Positions 22,194-31,619 of a stretch of DNA of 53,835 bases are shown piece by piece (within the stretch, counting starts at the first letter, position 1; each line of letters opens with the position of its first letter). The translations under genes and the position numbers were made by a program. Source of the DNA: an uncultured Candidatus Saccharibacteria bacterium. Lineage in GTDB: Bacteria > Patescibacteriota > Saccharimonadia > Saccharimonadales > Saccharimonadaceae. The notes beneath the pieces were generated by a model. The model worked only from the letters and a program-made list of their open reading frames with translations. It did no database searches and had not been told where the DNA came from. The DNA lies in contig CARYFM010000006.1 of the NCBI GenBank assembly GCA_949101405.1, positions 1 through 53,835 of the forward strand. Reading direction: 5' to 3'.

Positions 22194-24356
22194 TTATTTT
22201 TTGGTTTTCTTTGCGTTTTTCGTATTACGTGTAGCATGAGCGTTGCGAGCGGTTCTAGGATTGGCTTTGGCTTTTGCAATCATTTTGGGGTGATTTTTGG
22301 CAGCTTTTCTACTAGCGGTATTAGTAGCGAGGTTCATATTCATATATTTACGCAAAGAGAACCAAGTGGCAAAGGAGCCAGCAAAAATCATTAAGATAAT
22401 CATTACAAAACTTTGAGAAAGGATGATTTCTGCAAAACTAACTTCGAAAACGGCAGCTACGGCATCACTAATGATACCAGTGTTTGGGACATAAGCAATT
22501 TCGCCGAGAGGCCCAAGGTAAGTTAGATCGCCATCAATAATATCTGAGCCAGGAAGATTGGGTAAGGTTGGCAATGGCGGATTAGGCTTCTCAGGTTCTA
22601 CTGGTTGAATTGGGTCAGTAGGCTCGACTGGCTCTGTAGAACCATCTTTTGCGTAGTAGACATTATATATAGTGTCGTTTTTGGGCATAGTGCCAGTAAC
22701 TTTGGTGTAATCTGGAGTGTAGCCATCGATTTTGGGTGAATCAACGCTGAACTCGCTGCCAGCAGCGAGCGTTCCAGTGTATGGTTCAGATGCAGGTGAG
22801 CCATCTTCTTTGTAAAGATAATTGATAGTGATTTGATATTCTTGTGGCTTATAGGTGACAGTGTCGTAGTCGTAGGTTACTCCGGCAACGCCACCGAGGG
22901 TAGTGTAATAGCTAACGGTACTCGTCATAGTGCCAGTGTCCCCAGAAGTTTCGGCAAAATAGCGGAAATAAAGGGTGTCTCCTGTGGTACCGGCCGGCGA
23001 CATAACCAGCGGCGTATCTAGATTAAAGCCAGCAGTGCTACCACTAGGTGCAGATATTTCTACTGGCTTCCAAGAATTGTTATCTTCTGGTGTGGTAGTG
23101 TAGTAGAGCGTACTGCTAGTGAGAGGGATGAAACCCTGGTTGAGATTACTCTCGGCAGTTTCATCAATATAAGCAGCAAGACGTTCAAGTTTAAGTTGAT
23201 TTTGTGGGTCGCGGTTAGCGATGCTAGTGACAAATTGTACCAGTTGGTTATTTGTATTTTCGATTTGACCTACTACTTCGCCTTGGATATCACTGTCAGC
23301 AGAAATTGGCCAGTTCATATTGGTAATATTGATGCGAGTGTTAGATTCGGTAGTACTGCGTTCGGCGTAGAAGAAGTCGAGGTTGACGACGTCACCAGGC
23401 TTAAAGTTAGTAGGAATCGTTGTAGTGACAGGCTTGCGAGGGCAACTGTTTTCGAGGCGATCATTATATATGTCGTAGCTAACGTCTAGAGGACTAGGTA
23501 GGCTTTGACGACAGGATTGGTCGGCGACATTGTTGACAGTTGAGACGACATTTCCTTGTTTGTTGATAATGAAATTTCCTTCTGTATCCATGTGTAGACC
23601 ACCGAGGTCCAGTACTAGCTGCCCATTAAGGAATACCCAAACATCATCGTCGCCACTAAACCAGAATTGTTCAGTACCATCAGCACTGATTTTCATGGGA
23701 ATGCGCATATGGGCGGTGAAGTGGAAATTATGACCGGTTTTTGTGGCAGAATCATCTTTAGAAAAATCTACATCGTCGAGTGGAAAAGTTCCTTTGCTAC
23801 CGTATTCGTAAGAATTGTCACCATTACGATGGAAGATGACTTCACGATCATAGCGTTTTGAGAGTTGTTTCCCATTTTTGTCATAGGCTTCGTGAAACCA
23901 GCGGTAGAAGTTGTCGGTACTACGTACAGGATCGTTACCAGTAACATTTGCAGTAAATACGTCGTGATAAGCAGTCCAGGCGTCTGTATTATTGGTGTAG
24001 GCTGGAACAGGTAGACCATCTACGCCAAGATGACTTTTGACGACGTTACGGATAATACCTTTAGCATATAACCGACATTCCGACCATTCAAATTGGCGCT
24101 CAGGATCGCTACAATCATCTTGACGTTGATCCCAATAGGTAATAGGTATAGAGATAGTGTCTGGGTTGCCAAGAGAAGCTGCCTTCCATGAAGCTGGTAC
24201 GCCATCTTCATTAGCAATGGTTTCGAGTGACATAGCACGGACGAGTGATGATACACCGATAATGGTTAATATTAAGAATGAGGCGCAGGCAAAAATGCGT
24301 GCAATTGAACAGATTTGACGTTTGATAAGCTTTTGTCGGGATTTTTTTGATGGCAT
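22194..24356 (-). CDS. Fibro-slime/MucBP surface protein with VPNTG sorting signal
   Basis: The 720-aa protein has an N-terminal signal segment (residues about 15-41), then a fibro-slime/PA14-like domain (TIGR02148-type; QFWFSGDDDVWVFLNGQL and VLDLGGLH are typical, about 150-350). A MucBP-like beta repeat follows (ITINYLYKEDGSPASEPYTG to IYNVYYAKDGS). A Pro/Glu spacer precedes VPNTG at residues 623-627, a membrane helix (FVMIILMIFAGSFATWF) and a long Lys/Arg/Ala tail. Fibro-slime proteins are adhesins or sheath proteins; here it may hold the epibiont to its host cell. VPNTG fits a sortase substrate; a sortase is encoded at 44992. AGAGGT precedes the ATG. Confidence 0.85.
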   Translation of the reverse strand: MPSKKSRQKLIKRQICSIARIFACASFLILTIIGVSSLVRAMSLETIANEDGVPASWKAASLGNPDTISIPITYWDQRQDDCSDPERQFEWSECRLYAKGIIRNVVKSHLGVDGLPVPAYTNNTDAWTAYHDVFTANVTGNDPVRSTDNFYRWFHEAYDKNGKQLSKRYDREVIFHRNGDNSYEYGSKGTFPLDDVDFSKDDSATKTGHNFHFTAHMRIPMKISADGTEQFWFSGDDDVWVFLNGQLVLDLGGLHMDTEGNFIINKQGNVVSTVNNVADQSCRQSLPSPLDVSYDIYNDRLENSCPRKPVTTTIPTNFKPGDVVNLDFFYAERSTTESNTRINITNMNWPISADSDIQGEVVGQIENTNNQLVQFVTSIANRDPQNQLKLERLAAYIDETAESNLNQGFIPLTSSTLYYTTTPEDNNSWKPVEISAPSGSTAGFNLDTPLVMSPAGTTGDTLYFRYFAETSGDTGTMTSTVSYYTTLGGVAGVTYDYDTVTYKPQEYQITINYLYKEDGSPASEPYTGTLAAGSEFSVDSPKIDGYTPDYTKVTGTMPKNDTIYNVYYAKDGSTEPVEPTDPIQPVEPEKPNPPLPTLPNLPGSDIIDGDLTYLGPLGEIAYVPNTGIISDAVAAVFEVSFAEIILSQSFVMIILMIFAGSFATWFSLRKYMNMNLATNTASRKAAKNHPKMIAKAKANPRTARNAHATRNTKNAKKTKK

Positions 24357-24421
24357 TTATTGACCTCTACTTAATGTATATGCTATAATTTGAGTATAGT
24401 ACGAAAAAAGGAGGAGGTCAA
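24357..24421. promoter_or_regulatory. Compact divergent promoter
   Basis: In 65 bp the plus strand has TATGC-TATAAT (about 24379-24389), and the minus strand has TACTATACTC plus the ribosome-binding site AGAGGT. Each serves one of the divergent genes. Confidence 0.6.
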
Positions 24422-25768
24422 GTGAGTCTAACGTCGATACTGCTGTTTGCAACATCAGTCTTAGCTGTGTTATCAGGTTTTTCTGTTTTTGTAGGGGCAT
24501 CTAAAGTAGATCGTGCGCGGATGACTTGGTTTTTTGCGGCTGCAATTATGGCTGCATTATGGTCTGTGGCTATAGCATTATTCTTGGCCTTACCGGCAGG
24601 TTCGGAAGCATCGGCTCCAGCGTTGATTATGATGATTTATATTGCGTCGGCAGTAATGATGGTAGCATTGCTAGGATTTGCTGGTTGGGAACATTGGTAT
24701 GGAAAGGTTCTTACTGTATGCGCCGCTTTGGCTGTTGTAATCATGTCAACAATCGTTTTAAACAATACTAGTATCCTGTTTGCTGGGTTTACCTTGAGCA
24801 ACCAAGGTAACACCGTTCAGCTTGTGAACGGTGTGGTGTATTGGCTGTATATGTTCTTCTTCGTATTGAATAGTTGTTTGGCATGGTTTTTTATATTGCA
24901 ACATTCGCGTCGCACACGCATGAAACGAGTGCGACAAGGTGATTACGTGCTTTTAGTTGGTCTGGTTATTACTGGTGCACTTTCGATGATTTCGGATTTA
25001 GTTTTACCGTTATTTGTGCGATATGATTTGATTTGGATTGGGCCATTGGCGTTGAGCGCAACGTTGGTGGCATTTTATTATGCTATCTTACGTTTTAGAA
25101 TTATTTCTATCTCATCAACTTGGCTAAAGACTTTATCATATATTGTTTTGCTGGTGTCTGGTGCAGTAATTTATATGTTGATTTTCTATCTGATTTTTAC
25201 GGCTTTGTTTAAGATCCCTAATCCATCGACTTCAATTTTGGTGCTTAATTTTCTCATGATTGTTATTGTATTGTTGTTGATGCCGCTTATTAATGAAGTT
25301 AATGCATCTATGCGTTCGATGATTTCTGTGGGGCAAGTTGATATTGCTTACGTTATTAAAAAATTAAATCATGTTGCTACACGTAATATTGATTTACGGG
25401 AGTTAGCATCTTTCTTAGCAGTACATCTGCATTTTGCGTATATTGGCTTCATCATTAATGGTAAACTTTATGGTTCGAAGTCTTTGGCGATGTCTGCAGA
25501 GGAGATTTTGCAGATTACGCGAATGAAACCTACGGCGAGAGGAGAGGTATGGCAAGAGCCAAATAAGGGTGTACAAAAGACTTTGAATGATTTAGATTTG
25601 AAAGCGGTAGCAGAGTTACGTAATGCTAAAGGTAAGGCTTTTGGGCAGATTGTGGTGGGCAAGCCATTAGGTAAGTCGAGTTTTGAGCGGCGTGATTTGA
25701 TCCAACTGGAAATGATTATTAATTTGGTGGCAACCGTTATTGATTCGGAGAAACATATCCGAGCTTAA
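24422..25768 (+). CDS. Membrane sensor with GAF-like domain but no kinase
   Basis: The 448-aa protein has eight or nine membrane helices over residues 1-300, in the style of the 7TM N-terminal regions of histidine kinases. A cytosolic region of about 150 residues follows (DIAYVIKKLNHVATRNIDLRELASFL to IQLEMIINLVATVIDSEKHIRA), which has the helix-strand pattern of a GAF domain. A kinase would be expected to continue with an H-box and ATPase domain, but the frame stops. It may be a truncated kinase or a membrane receptor acting on a partner. The start is GTG with GGAGGAGG upstream. The CAP gene follows 23 nt later, so the two are an operon. Confidence 0.7.
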   Translation: MSLTSILLFATSVLAVLSGFSVFVGASKVDRARMTWFFAAAIMAALWSVAIALFLALPAGSEASAPALIMMIYIASAVMMVALLGFAGWEHWYGKVLTVCAALAVVIMSTIVLNNTSILFAGFTLSNQGNTVQLVNGVVYWLYMFFFVLNSCLAWFFILQHSRRTRMKRVRQGDYVLLVGLVITGALSMISDLVLPLFVRYDLIWIGPLALSATLVAFYYAILRFRIISISSTWLKTLSYIVLLVSGAVIYMLIFYLIFTALFKIPNPSTSILVLNFLMIVIVLLLMPLINEVNASMRSMISVGQVDIAYVIKKLNHVATRNIDLRELASFLAVHLHFAYIGFIINGKLYGSKSLAMSAEEILQITRMKPTARGEVWQEPNKGVQKTLNDLDLKAVAELRNAKGKAFGQIVVGKPLGKSSFERRDLIQLEMIINLVATVIDSEKHIRA

Positions 25769-25791
25769 TGAGTGAGGCAAGGGGATAAATT

Positions 25792-26787
25792 ATGACAGCC
25801 AAGCTTCTACGCCAGACCAAGATGACAATTCTGCTTTCGTTGAATGCGGTGGCAATTTTGATCGTCGGTATTATGATTTTTAGTGCAATCAATTTGAATG
25901 GCGGGATTGCATTCCAGGTTGTGGCGGAGCGTAACGACGTTGTGGGTGGTAGCCTAGAAGAGTTGGGTTTAATTAATCCAGTGACAGATGAACTAGATGC
26001 TCCCGTAGTAAGTGTGGGTGGTAACACGATTACTTTGCCAAGTAATAATAATCATGGTTCGAGTGGCTCAACGAGTTCTGGCAGTGGAAATGGTATTAGT
26101 AAGGACGCAGTGCCTTCGGGTGAGTTGTGGCGTGAAGATTCGATTACGATTTATCAGACGGCAAATTTTGATATTTGCGTGGGTGGTGGTTTGACTGATT
26201 TGGGGGATATGTATTGGCAGTCGAGTAACCCGTCAGTGATTGCGGGCTTCTATAATACAGCGCGTACTTGGTTGGGCTACGACCCAGCAATTTGTCGTTA
26301 TCCGTCAATTGTTGGCACTGGTACGACAACGATTACAGCTGGCACTTATGATGGTAAACGTCACGATAAGTTAACCGTAACGGTGATTGCGCCACCAGTG
26401 GAGCAGTGGAAACGGGACGTGCTGAATTTGGTAAATAAAGAGCGAGCCAAGAATGGTTTGGCTGCTCTCAGTTGGGGCACGACTTGTGAAGGTGCAGCAA
26501 CTACGCGTGCTAAGGAGCTGATGCGCTCATATTCACATACTCGGCCAGATGGGTCGTCTTGGTCTACGGCCTGTCCGATTCCTCAAACTGGTGGAGTGAG
26601 TGGAGAAAATTTGAATGCTGGCAATGCTGCAGTGTCGCCGGAGACGGTAGTGGCATCGTGGATGAAGTCGCCAGAACATCGAGCAAATATCTTAAATAAG
26701 GATTTTAAGTATCTTTCGGTAGGTTTTGTCTTTGATCCTAGTTCGCAACACAAAACATATTGGTCACAGATATTTTCGACTTATTAG
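25792..26787 (+). CDS. Secreted CAP/SCP-domain protein
   Basis: The 331-aa protein has a signal anchor (residues about 12-33), a Gly/Ser/Asn-rich spacer, a beta-rich middle domain resembling bacterial Ig-like folds (SITIYQTANFDICVGGG to KLTVTVIAPP) and a C-terminal CAP domain (about 205-331). The CAP signatures LNLVNKERAKNGLAALSW, SYSHTRPDGSSW, SGENLNAG and SPEHRANIL are present, including the His and Glu of the cavity. CAP proteins act outside the cell; in bacteria their partners are mostly unknown. AAGGGG precedes the ATG. The gene overlaps holB by 4 bp at the 3' ends. Confidence 0.85.
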   Translation: MTAKLLRQTKMTILLSLNAVAILIVGIMIFSAINLNGGIAFQVVAERNDVVGGSLEELGLINPVTDELDAPVVSVGGNTITLPSNNNHGSSGSTSSGSGNGISKDAVPSGELWREDSITIYQTANFDICVGGGLTDLGDMYWQSSNPSVIAGFYNTARTWLGYDPAICRYPSIVGTGTTTITAGTYDGKRHDKLTVTVIAPPVEQWKRDVLNLVNKERAKNGLAALSWGTTCEGAATTRAKELMRSYSHTRPDGSSWSTACPIPQTGGVSGENLNAGNAAVSPETVVASWMKSPEHRANILNKDFKYLSVGFVFDPSSQHKTYWSQIFSTY

Positions 26788-27455
26788 ATTAAGTCAGCAA
26801 CTATATGCAGTTTGACGTGGCCGTTTGCGCTGAGGCTTTTATGTAAAGTGATAAAATTAGGCAGTTTAGTAAGAAATTTTGGATTTTTAGTTTTAAAGTA
26901 AGACTTATAAAGTAGTTCAATTGCGGTCGCAACGATGTCTAGCGCTTGTTCGCGTGCTTTGGTTTTGTTTTTGGTGATTTCTATAGCGATGCTAGGTAGA
27001 TTTCTAGGACTGGCAGCAATTAACTGTTTAGCAAAAGTTACATTTTTGGCATCGGTAGAGGGTGCATGGTCGAGCAGTTTTTCAACTTTGAGTGAAAAAA
27101 CTTGTGCTCGTGAGAGGATGGTTGGAAGTAGTATTGAAGGTTGTTTTGTTAAGAGTACGAAATGGCAAAAAGGTTTGGGTTCTTCCAGAGTTTTAAGAAA
27201 AGCATTTTGAGCGGCTTCGTTCATGGCGTCGGCTGGACTAATGATAAAATAGCGGTCATGGACTTCTTTATTATTGGAGAGAGCGATAAATTCGCGAACT
27301 TGCTCTACAGTGATAAGCTTGGTAGTTTTATTATCTGCGGGAGATAATTTGAGGGCGTTTTTGAGTGGTAAATTGGTTTCTGGTGGGATTACGAAAACGG
27401 TGCAACTGGTGTGTTGGACTATTTTTGGGATTTGATTGATATCATCAAAAAACAT
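26784..27455 (-). CDS. holB: DNA polymerase III delta-prime-like subunit
   Basis: Delta-prime is part of the clamp loader. The 223-aa product keeps the AAA+ middle (YFIISPADAMNEAAQNAFLKTLEEP, then FVLLTKQPSILLPTILSRAQVFSL), but its N-terminus is short and has no Walker A motif. The SRC motif reads SRA. It is shorter than the 300 or more aa of typical HolB, as is common in reduced genomes. It starts one base after the stop of the pseudouridine synthase gene and is the last gene of a trpS-rluD-holB operon. Confidence 0.8.
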   Translation of the reverse strand: MFFDDINQIPKIVQHTSCTVFVIPPETNLPLKNALKLSPADNKTTKLITVEQVREFIALSNNKEVHDRYFIISPADAMNEAAQNAFLKTLEEPKPFCHFVLLTKQPSILLPTILSRAQVFSLKVEKLLDHAPSTDAKNVTFAKQLIAASPRNLPSIAIEITKNKTKAREQALDIVATAIELLYKSYFKTKNPKFLTKLPNFITLHKSLSANGHVKLHIVADLI

Positions 27456-27456
27456 A

Positions 27457-28341
27457 CTATTTGGTTTTCTCTAAGAATTCTGGCGGTAAATTAGTGGTAA
27501 AAACCTTACGTTCCCCACCGCTTATACCAGGAATGGTGATTTCCAGATCTTTGGCGTGTAAAAATAAACGTTCATCTGGGTTACCATAAACTATATCACC
27601 CAGAATTGGTGTATTCAGATATTTAAGATGAACTCGCAATTGGTGAGTGCGTCCAGTAGTAGGTTTTAGTTCAAGTAAGGAGTATTTATTATTCTGCTGT
27701 AAAACTTTGTAATATGTTTGTGACGGTTTTCCATTTTGGTCGACTTGGAAAGTGGTGGGGCGTTTGAGATTGCGGGCGATAGGTAAGTCAATCATGGCTT
27801 CGGGTAACTTAGGATGACCTTCAACCACGGCGTAGTAAGTTTTATGAGTTTTGCGATCTTGGAATTGCTTGCGGAGCATTTTTTGGGTTTCTGGATCTTT
27901 GGCTAAGATGACGACACCGCTGGTATCACGATCGAGGCGATGTACTAAGAGACCGTAATCTTCTAGTGTAGGTTCAGGACAGTATTCTCCTTTAGCCATA
28001 CTGAGTAAACCGGCGGGCTTGTTTAGCACTAAGACATGGTTATCTTCATAGATGACTGGTGGACGTGGTGGTAGTTTTGCGGAAGCTGGTACATTCAAGG
28101 TGATTTCGACGTCGGATTCGAATTTGCTATTAGGCTTAGTAACTATTTCCCCGTCGACAGTAACGAATCCGGATTTGATAAAAGTTTGCAGGCTAGAACG
28201 ATTGTATTCTGGATGCTGTTTGACCAAGAGATGGTCTAGGCGAAATTTTTCTGGACTAGTGTCGGTTGCGGCTAATTTAGTGTCGCCGTTGATGACACGG
28301 GACAGTTCGGGTTTGCTGAATTTTTTACCAGTAATAATCAT
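27457..28341 (-). CDS. rluD: RluA/RluD-family 23S rRNA pseudouridine synthase
   Basis: The enzyme converts uridine to pseudouridine in rRNA. The 294-aa product has an N-terminal S4 RNA-binding domain (FRLDHLLVKQHPEYNRSSLQ) and the catalytic domain with the RluA signature HRLDRDTSGVV, whose Asp is the nucleophile, and GRTHQLRVHL. The family is clear; the exact uridine, and hence the symbol rluD, is an assumption. GAGGT precedes the ATG, which follows the trpS stop by one base. Confidence 0.85.
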   Translation of the reverse strand: MIITGKKFSKPELSRVINGDTKLAATDTSPEKFRLDHLLVKQHPEYNRSSLQTFIKSGFVTVDGEIVTKPNSKFESDVEITLNVPASAKLPPRPPVIYEDNHVLVLNKPAGLLSMAKGEYCPEPTLEDYGLLVHRLDRDTSGVVILAKDPETQKMLRKQFQDRKTHKTYYAVVEGHPKLPEAMIDLPIARNLKRPTTFQVDQNGKPSQTYYKVLQQNNKYSLLELKPTTGRTHQLRVHLKYLNTPILGDIVYGNPDERLFLHAKDLEITIPGISGGERKVFTTNLPPEFLEKTK

Positions 28342-28342
28342 G

Positions 28343-29362
28343 CTACCTCAAATGAAATGCAGTTTGTACGGCGCGAAGTTTGGTATTGGCAACTTCATTG
28401 GCATAAGTTTCACCGGTGGCTAGTAGATCGAGAATTTCTGAATTACTAATTTTCGACATACGCTCATGAAAAGTTTCTAGGAAAGTTTGTACGCTGCTAG
28501 CAACCTTTTGTTTGAGGTCACCATAGTGGCTTTCTCCGCTCCAGGTAGAGATTACATCTTGCAATGGAACATCATTAACGAGCGCTTCGATTTGCAGGAG
28601 ATTGCTGATGCCTGGCTGATTAAACATGTCGTATTGGATTTTAGAGAGAGAGTCAGTGGTGGCGGACATAATTTTCTTGGCGGCCACCTCGGGGCTGTCA
28701 AAAAGCATGATTTTGCTGCCAGGTGCAGGATTTGACTTGCTCATCTTTTTAGTAGGGTTTTGTAAATCGCGGATACGGATACCGTTAGCAACTTGCATAA
28801 ATTCAATTTGGGCCTTGGGCTCAGCAGGTAGAGTAAATATTTCTCCAAAACGATGATTAAAACGTTCGGCTAGACGACGAGTAAGTTCAATATGTTGAAA
28901 TTGGTCTTCGCCTACTGGGATATAAACTGCGTCATAAAGGAGAATGTCAGCCGCCATAAGCACAGGGTAGTCAAAAATACCAACATTCACGCTTTCTTTA
29001 CCTTCACTTTTATCCTTATACTGAGTCATACGATTGAGGTCGCCCATGCTGGCGATACAATTTAATATCCAACAGAGCTCGGAGTGCGCGGGTACGCGTG
29101 ACTGCCGGTAGAAATGAATATTTTGGTTGGGCTTGAGGTCAGCAGCAAGGTAAAATTTGAGTGATTTGATGAGATTATCTTGTAATTCCCCATCGACTTG
29201 GTCGATAATAGAATGCAAATCAGGCACAAAGATATTGATGTGTGAAGTGGTGCTGTGGGCATTTGCTAGCCGCGCCATAGGCAGCAGGGCACCTAAGAAG
29301 TTACCTAAAGTCATTTCGCTATTAACACGAATTCCGGTAAGAATAGTTGGTGAAGTTGTCAT
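28343..29362 (-). CDS. trpS: Tryptophanyl-tRNA synthetase
   Basis: This class I synthetase charges tRNA-Trp. The 339-aa product begins MTTSPTILTGIRVNSEMTLG, where the HIGH motif is changed to the family's TLGN form, and has KMSKSNPAPGSK as the KMSKS loop. The ATG at 29362 with AGGAAA upstream is preferred over the longer frame starting at 29380. The length is usual for bacterial TrpRS. It leads the operon with rluD and holB. Confidence 0.93.
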   Translation of the reverse strand: MTTSPTILTGIRVNSEMTLGNFLGALLPMARLANAHSTTSHINIFVPDLHSIIDQVDGELQDNLIKSLKFYLAADLKPNQNIHFYRQSRVPAHSELCWILNCIASMGDLNRMTQYKDKSEGKESVNVGIFDYPVLMAADILLYDAVYIPVGEDQFQHIELTRRLAERFNHRFGEIFTLPAEPKAQIEFMQVANGIRIRDLQNPTKKMSKSNPAPGSKIMLFDSPEVAAKKIMSATTDSLSKIQYDMFNQPGISNLLQIEALVNDVPLQDVISTWSGESHYGDLKQKVASSVQTFLETFHERMSKISNSEILDLLATGETYANEVANTKLRAVQTAFHLR

Positions 29363-29475
29363 ATTTTTCCTTTTATACAAAATAGTTGGTAGTATGATAG
29401 ATAATTAAGAAAGTCGCCAACGTAGTTTGTATCTCATGAGTATATTATAACACGGATGTGGAGGGAGATGAGCGC

Positions 29476-30039
29476 CTATTTGATAAGTTTAGCTTTTTCG
29501 ATTAGTTTTAGATAGTGTTCGCCCATGGTTCCTGCATTGATGGCTTTCGTAATATCTTCAAGCGTCATCCATTCAATAGCACTGTTTTCGTCGGGCTTAA
29601 TTTTTGGAACTTCGGTTTCATCGGCTTCGAGTAGGAATCCGCAGTTCAGATGTAAATGTGATGATATAAATTTTCCTTTGCGAATGTGCGGCGGGACAGC
29701 AAATACTTCTAGGCTTGCAAAATGCTGGTTTAGCGGGTGGATATTTTTGAGACCAGTTTCCTCATGTGCCTCACGCAATGCGACATTAAGTAGGTCGCAT
29801 TCGCCATCGGCGTGTCCGCCAGTCCACATCCACATTTGCTCAATATTATGAAAGATTAACAGAGCTTTGGTGCGGTCTTGGTTTACAATCCAATTTGAGG
29901 CAGTAAAGTGGCAGATAGGGTTATTGCGCGATAAAAGATCTGAAAAAGTTTCTAAACATTGCAAAAATAAAGCCTTATCAGAAGCTTCGCGCTCATTGTA
30001 TGGGGTGTAGGCTAGGATTTGGGACTTGATAGCATCCAT
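29476..30039 (-). CDS. NUDIX hydrolase
   Basis: The 187-aa protein contains a full Nudix box (GHADGECDLLNVALREAHEETGL in pattern terms, residues about 75-97) that binds Mg2+ and cleaves nucleoside diphosphates linked to another group. The N-terminal part and the C-terminal helix fit the common Nudix fold. The substrate cannot be inferred; isoprenoid, nucleotide and mutagenic-dNTP hydrolases are all possible. TGC-TATAAT is exactly 6 nt from the ATG, so the mRNA is predicted to be leaderless. Confidence 0.87.
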   Translation of the reverse strand: MDAIKSQILAYTPYNEREASDKALFLQCLETFSDLLSRNNPICHFTASNWIVNQDRTKALLIFHNIEQMWMWTGGHADGECDLLNVALREAHEETGLKNIHPLNQHFASLEVFAVPPHIRKGKFISSHLHLNCGFLLEADETEVPKIKPDENSAIEWMTLEDITKAINAGTMGEHYLKLIEKAKLIK

Positions 30040-30045
30040 GAGGAT

Positions 30046-30054
30046 ATTATAGCA
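30046..30054 (-). promoter_or_regulatory. Leaderless extended -10 promoter of the Nudix gene
   Basis: TGC-TATAAT, six bases (ATCCTC), then ATG on the minus strand. Confidence 0.7.
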
Positions 30055-30059
30055 CTAAC

Positions 30060-30120
30060 AAAAATATCTTCCGCAATATATTATGAAAGATACTTTACAA
30101 TAAATCAATATAATGGTGGA
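30060..30120. repeat. Distal direct repeat of the tRNA-Ala island
   Basis: This 61-bp segment matches 32560-32619 with a few changes. It includes the AATATCTT/AAGATATT-type hairpin and ends in TGGTGGA, the complement of the tRNA-Ala 3' end TCCACCA. It marks the far boundary of a 2.5-kb insertion. Confidence 0.65.
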
Positions 30121-30416
30121 CCACAGTGCAGGAAGTCAAAACTGTTATTGAAGATGAATTGTTAAGTGGCAATCCAATATTTTTTGCTTATGACAGAAGT
30201 AGCTTTATTTATGGAATAAAATAGTGCAGAGTGGAAACCATTACATCTCCTCCCAGTAATATATCAGCATTAAGCCAATTCCATCTTTTCAGTAATCGAG
30301 TTCTCCACCCCAAATATAACGAACCTGATAATGTAACGTGAGTAATCCGTATTGACGAGGCATAGTGTAAATGTATATCCAGTAATTTATGATATAATAT
30401 AAAAAAGGAGCACGAG
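30121..30416. other. 296-bp gap inside the island
   Basis: A stretch of about 36 codons on the plus strand from about 30120 (VQEVKTVIEDELLSGNPIF and following, ending in TAG near 30224) may be a gene remnant. The rest shows nothing until TATAAT near 30392 and AAAGGAG before the next GTG start. Confidence 0.35.
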
Positions 30417-31619
30417 GTGAATGATTCAAATTCTGACAATCTGATGTCTGTAGCTATTGATGCAAAGTATGTTTATATTGATCTAGAAATCTTTAAGAAA
30501 CTATTTGAAGGATCCTCGCATGTCTACTATTTATCAGATTATCAACGTGCTATTTCTGAAAGAAAAATTAAAATAAGCAAGCTTATTGACTTAGCGCGAA
30601 AAGCACAAATACCGTATTCATTATTTTTCGCTCCTCCCAAAATTGTCGATGCGAACATTAAACACAATGAACAGCTATTATTCCAAGGTGTAGATAACGG
30701 CCTAATATCTATGGCTGGTCGTGGTAATGTTGAAATAAAAGACATTAACTTAATAGTTAAAGATATCAGAAAACGACAGTTTTTTCTGGCAAAACACAAT
30801 AAAGGCGCCCTAGATAATCCGATTTTACATTTGCAAAAGGAGCAAGATGTTCAGATATACGCAAGAAATATTCTAGAAACGCTTAATCTGGATATAGATA
30901 AAATGAGAGGATATAGGACTAAAGAGAGTGCATATAAGTTTTTGATAGGTGAACTTGAACGTGCTAACATCCTAATTTCAAGAAGCCAAAAAGGCGCAAT
31001 GCCTCAAGCAATCAAAGAAGATGTTAGATTTAGCGGCATAGCCGTTAAGCATAAAAAATATCCTGCCATCTTTCTTTACAGCAAAGACGAGTCAGATATA
31101 GCGGATCCAACTGGAAGGAGAATTTTTACGATAATACTACTACTTGTTTGCATGTCGTTAAACCACTTTTCTCCAGTTTCTTACGATTCCAAGCTTAAAA
31201 GCCCAATCGAAATGAAGGAATATGTAATTACAGAGGAAATATTAATGCCGCGGGAAATGGTAGACGGTGCTATTGCCGAGTCAATTGATGATATACATAA
31301 TTTATCCAGTATATTCAAAGTAACCCCGAGTATGGTCCTAATGCGATTAAAACGTTTACAGCTTATAGATGAGGATAAATTCGAACGTTATTTTGAACGG
31401 CTTAATGATGAGAGGAAGCTTGCCATAACAAAGAGTCAAAACATACCTTTTAAAATCAATGAGACGACACGAATCATTAATTATAATGGACGGAAATTCA
31501 CAACTAGCGTTTTACAACTATTATCTACTGGTACTATTTCACACGGCGAAGCTTGCCGTTTATTAGGTCGGCATCGTAAATCCGCTAGTTTTATTGAACA
31601 AATTGGAGCCGTTCTATGA
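30417..31619 (+). CDS. ImmA/IrrE-like (COG2856) protein without HEXXH, probable antitoxin
   Basis: The 400-aa protein follows the layout of the COG2856 partners of PIN toxins. An N-terminal region ends in KLIDLARKAQIPYSLFFAPP, a segment typical after the HTH of such proteins, then comes the ImmA/IrrE-like region. Where the family has a HEXXH metal site after RxxFTLAHE, this protein reads GRRIFTIILLLVCMSLNHFS, so the protease site is lost. A second helical domain follows (SSIFKVTPSMVLMRLKRL resembles the family). The start is GTG with AAAGGAG 6 nt upstream. The stop overlaps the next ATG as ATGA. Confidence 0.6.
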   Translation: MNDSNSDNLMSVAIDAKYVYIDLEIFKKLFEGSSHVYYLSDYQRAISERKIKISKLIDLARKAQIPYSLFFAPPKIVDANIKHNEQLLFQGVDNGLISMAGRGNVEIKDINLIVKDIRKRQFFLAKHNKGALDNPILHLQKEQDVQIYARNILETLNLDIDKMRGYRTKESAYKFLIGELERANILISRSQKGAMPQAIKEDVRFSGIAVKHKKYPAIFLYSKDESDIADPTGRRIFTIILLLVCMSLNHFSPVSYDSKLKSPIEMKEYVITEEILMPREMVDGAIAESIDDIHNLSSIFKVTPSMVLMRLKRLQLIDEDKFERYFERLNDERKLAITKSQNIPFKINETTRIINYNGRKFTTSVLQLLSTGTISHGEACRLLGRHRKSASFIEQIGAVL

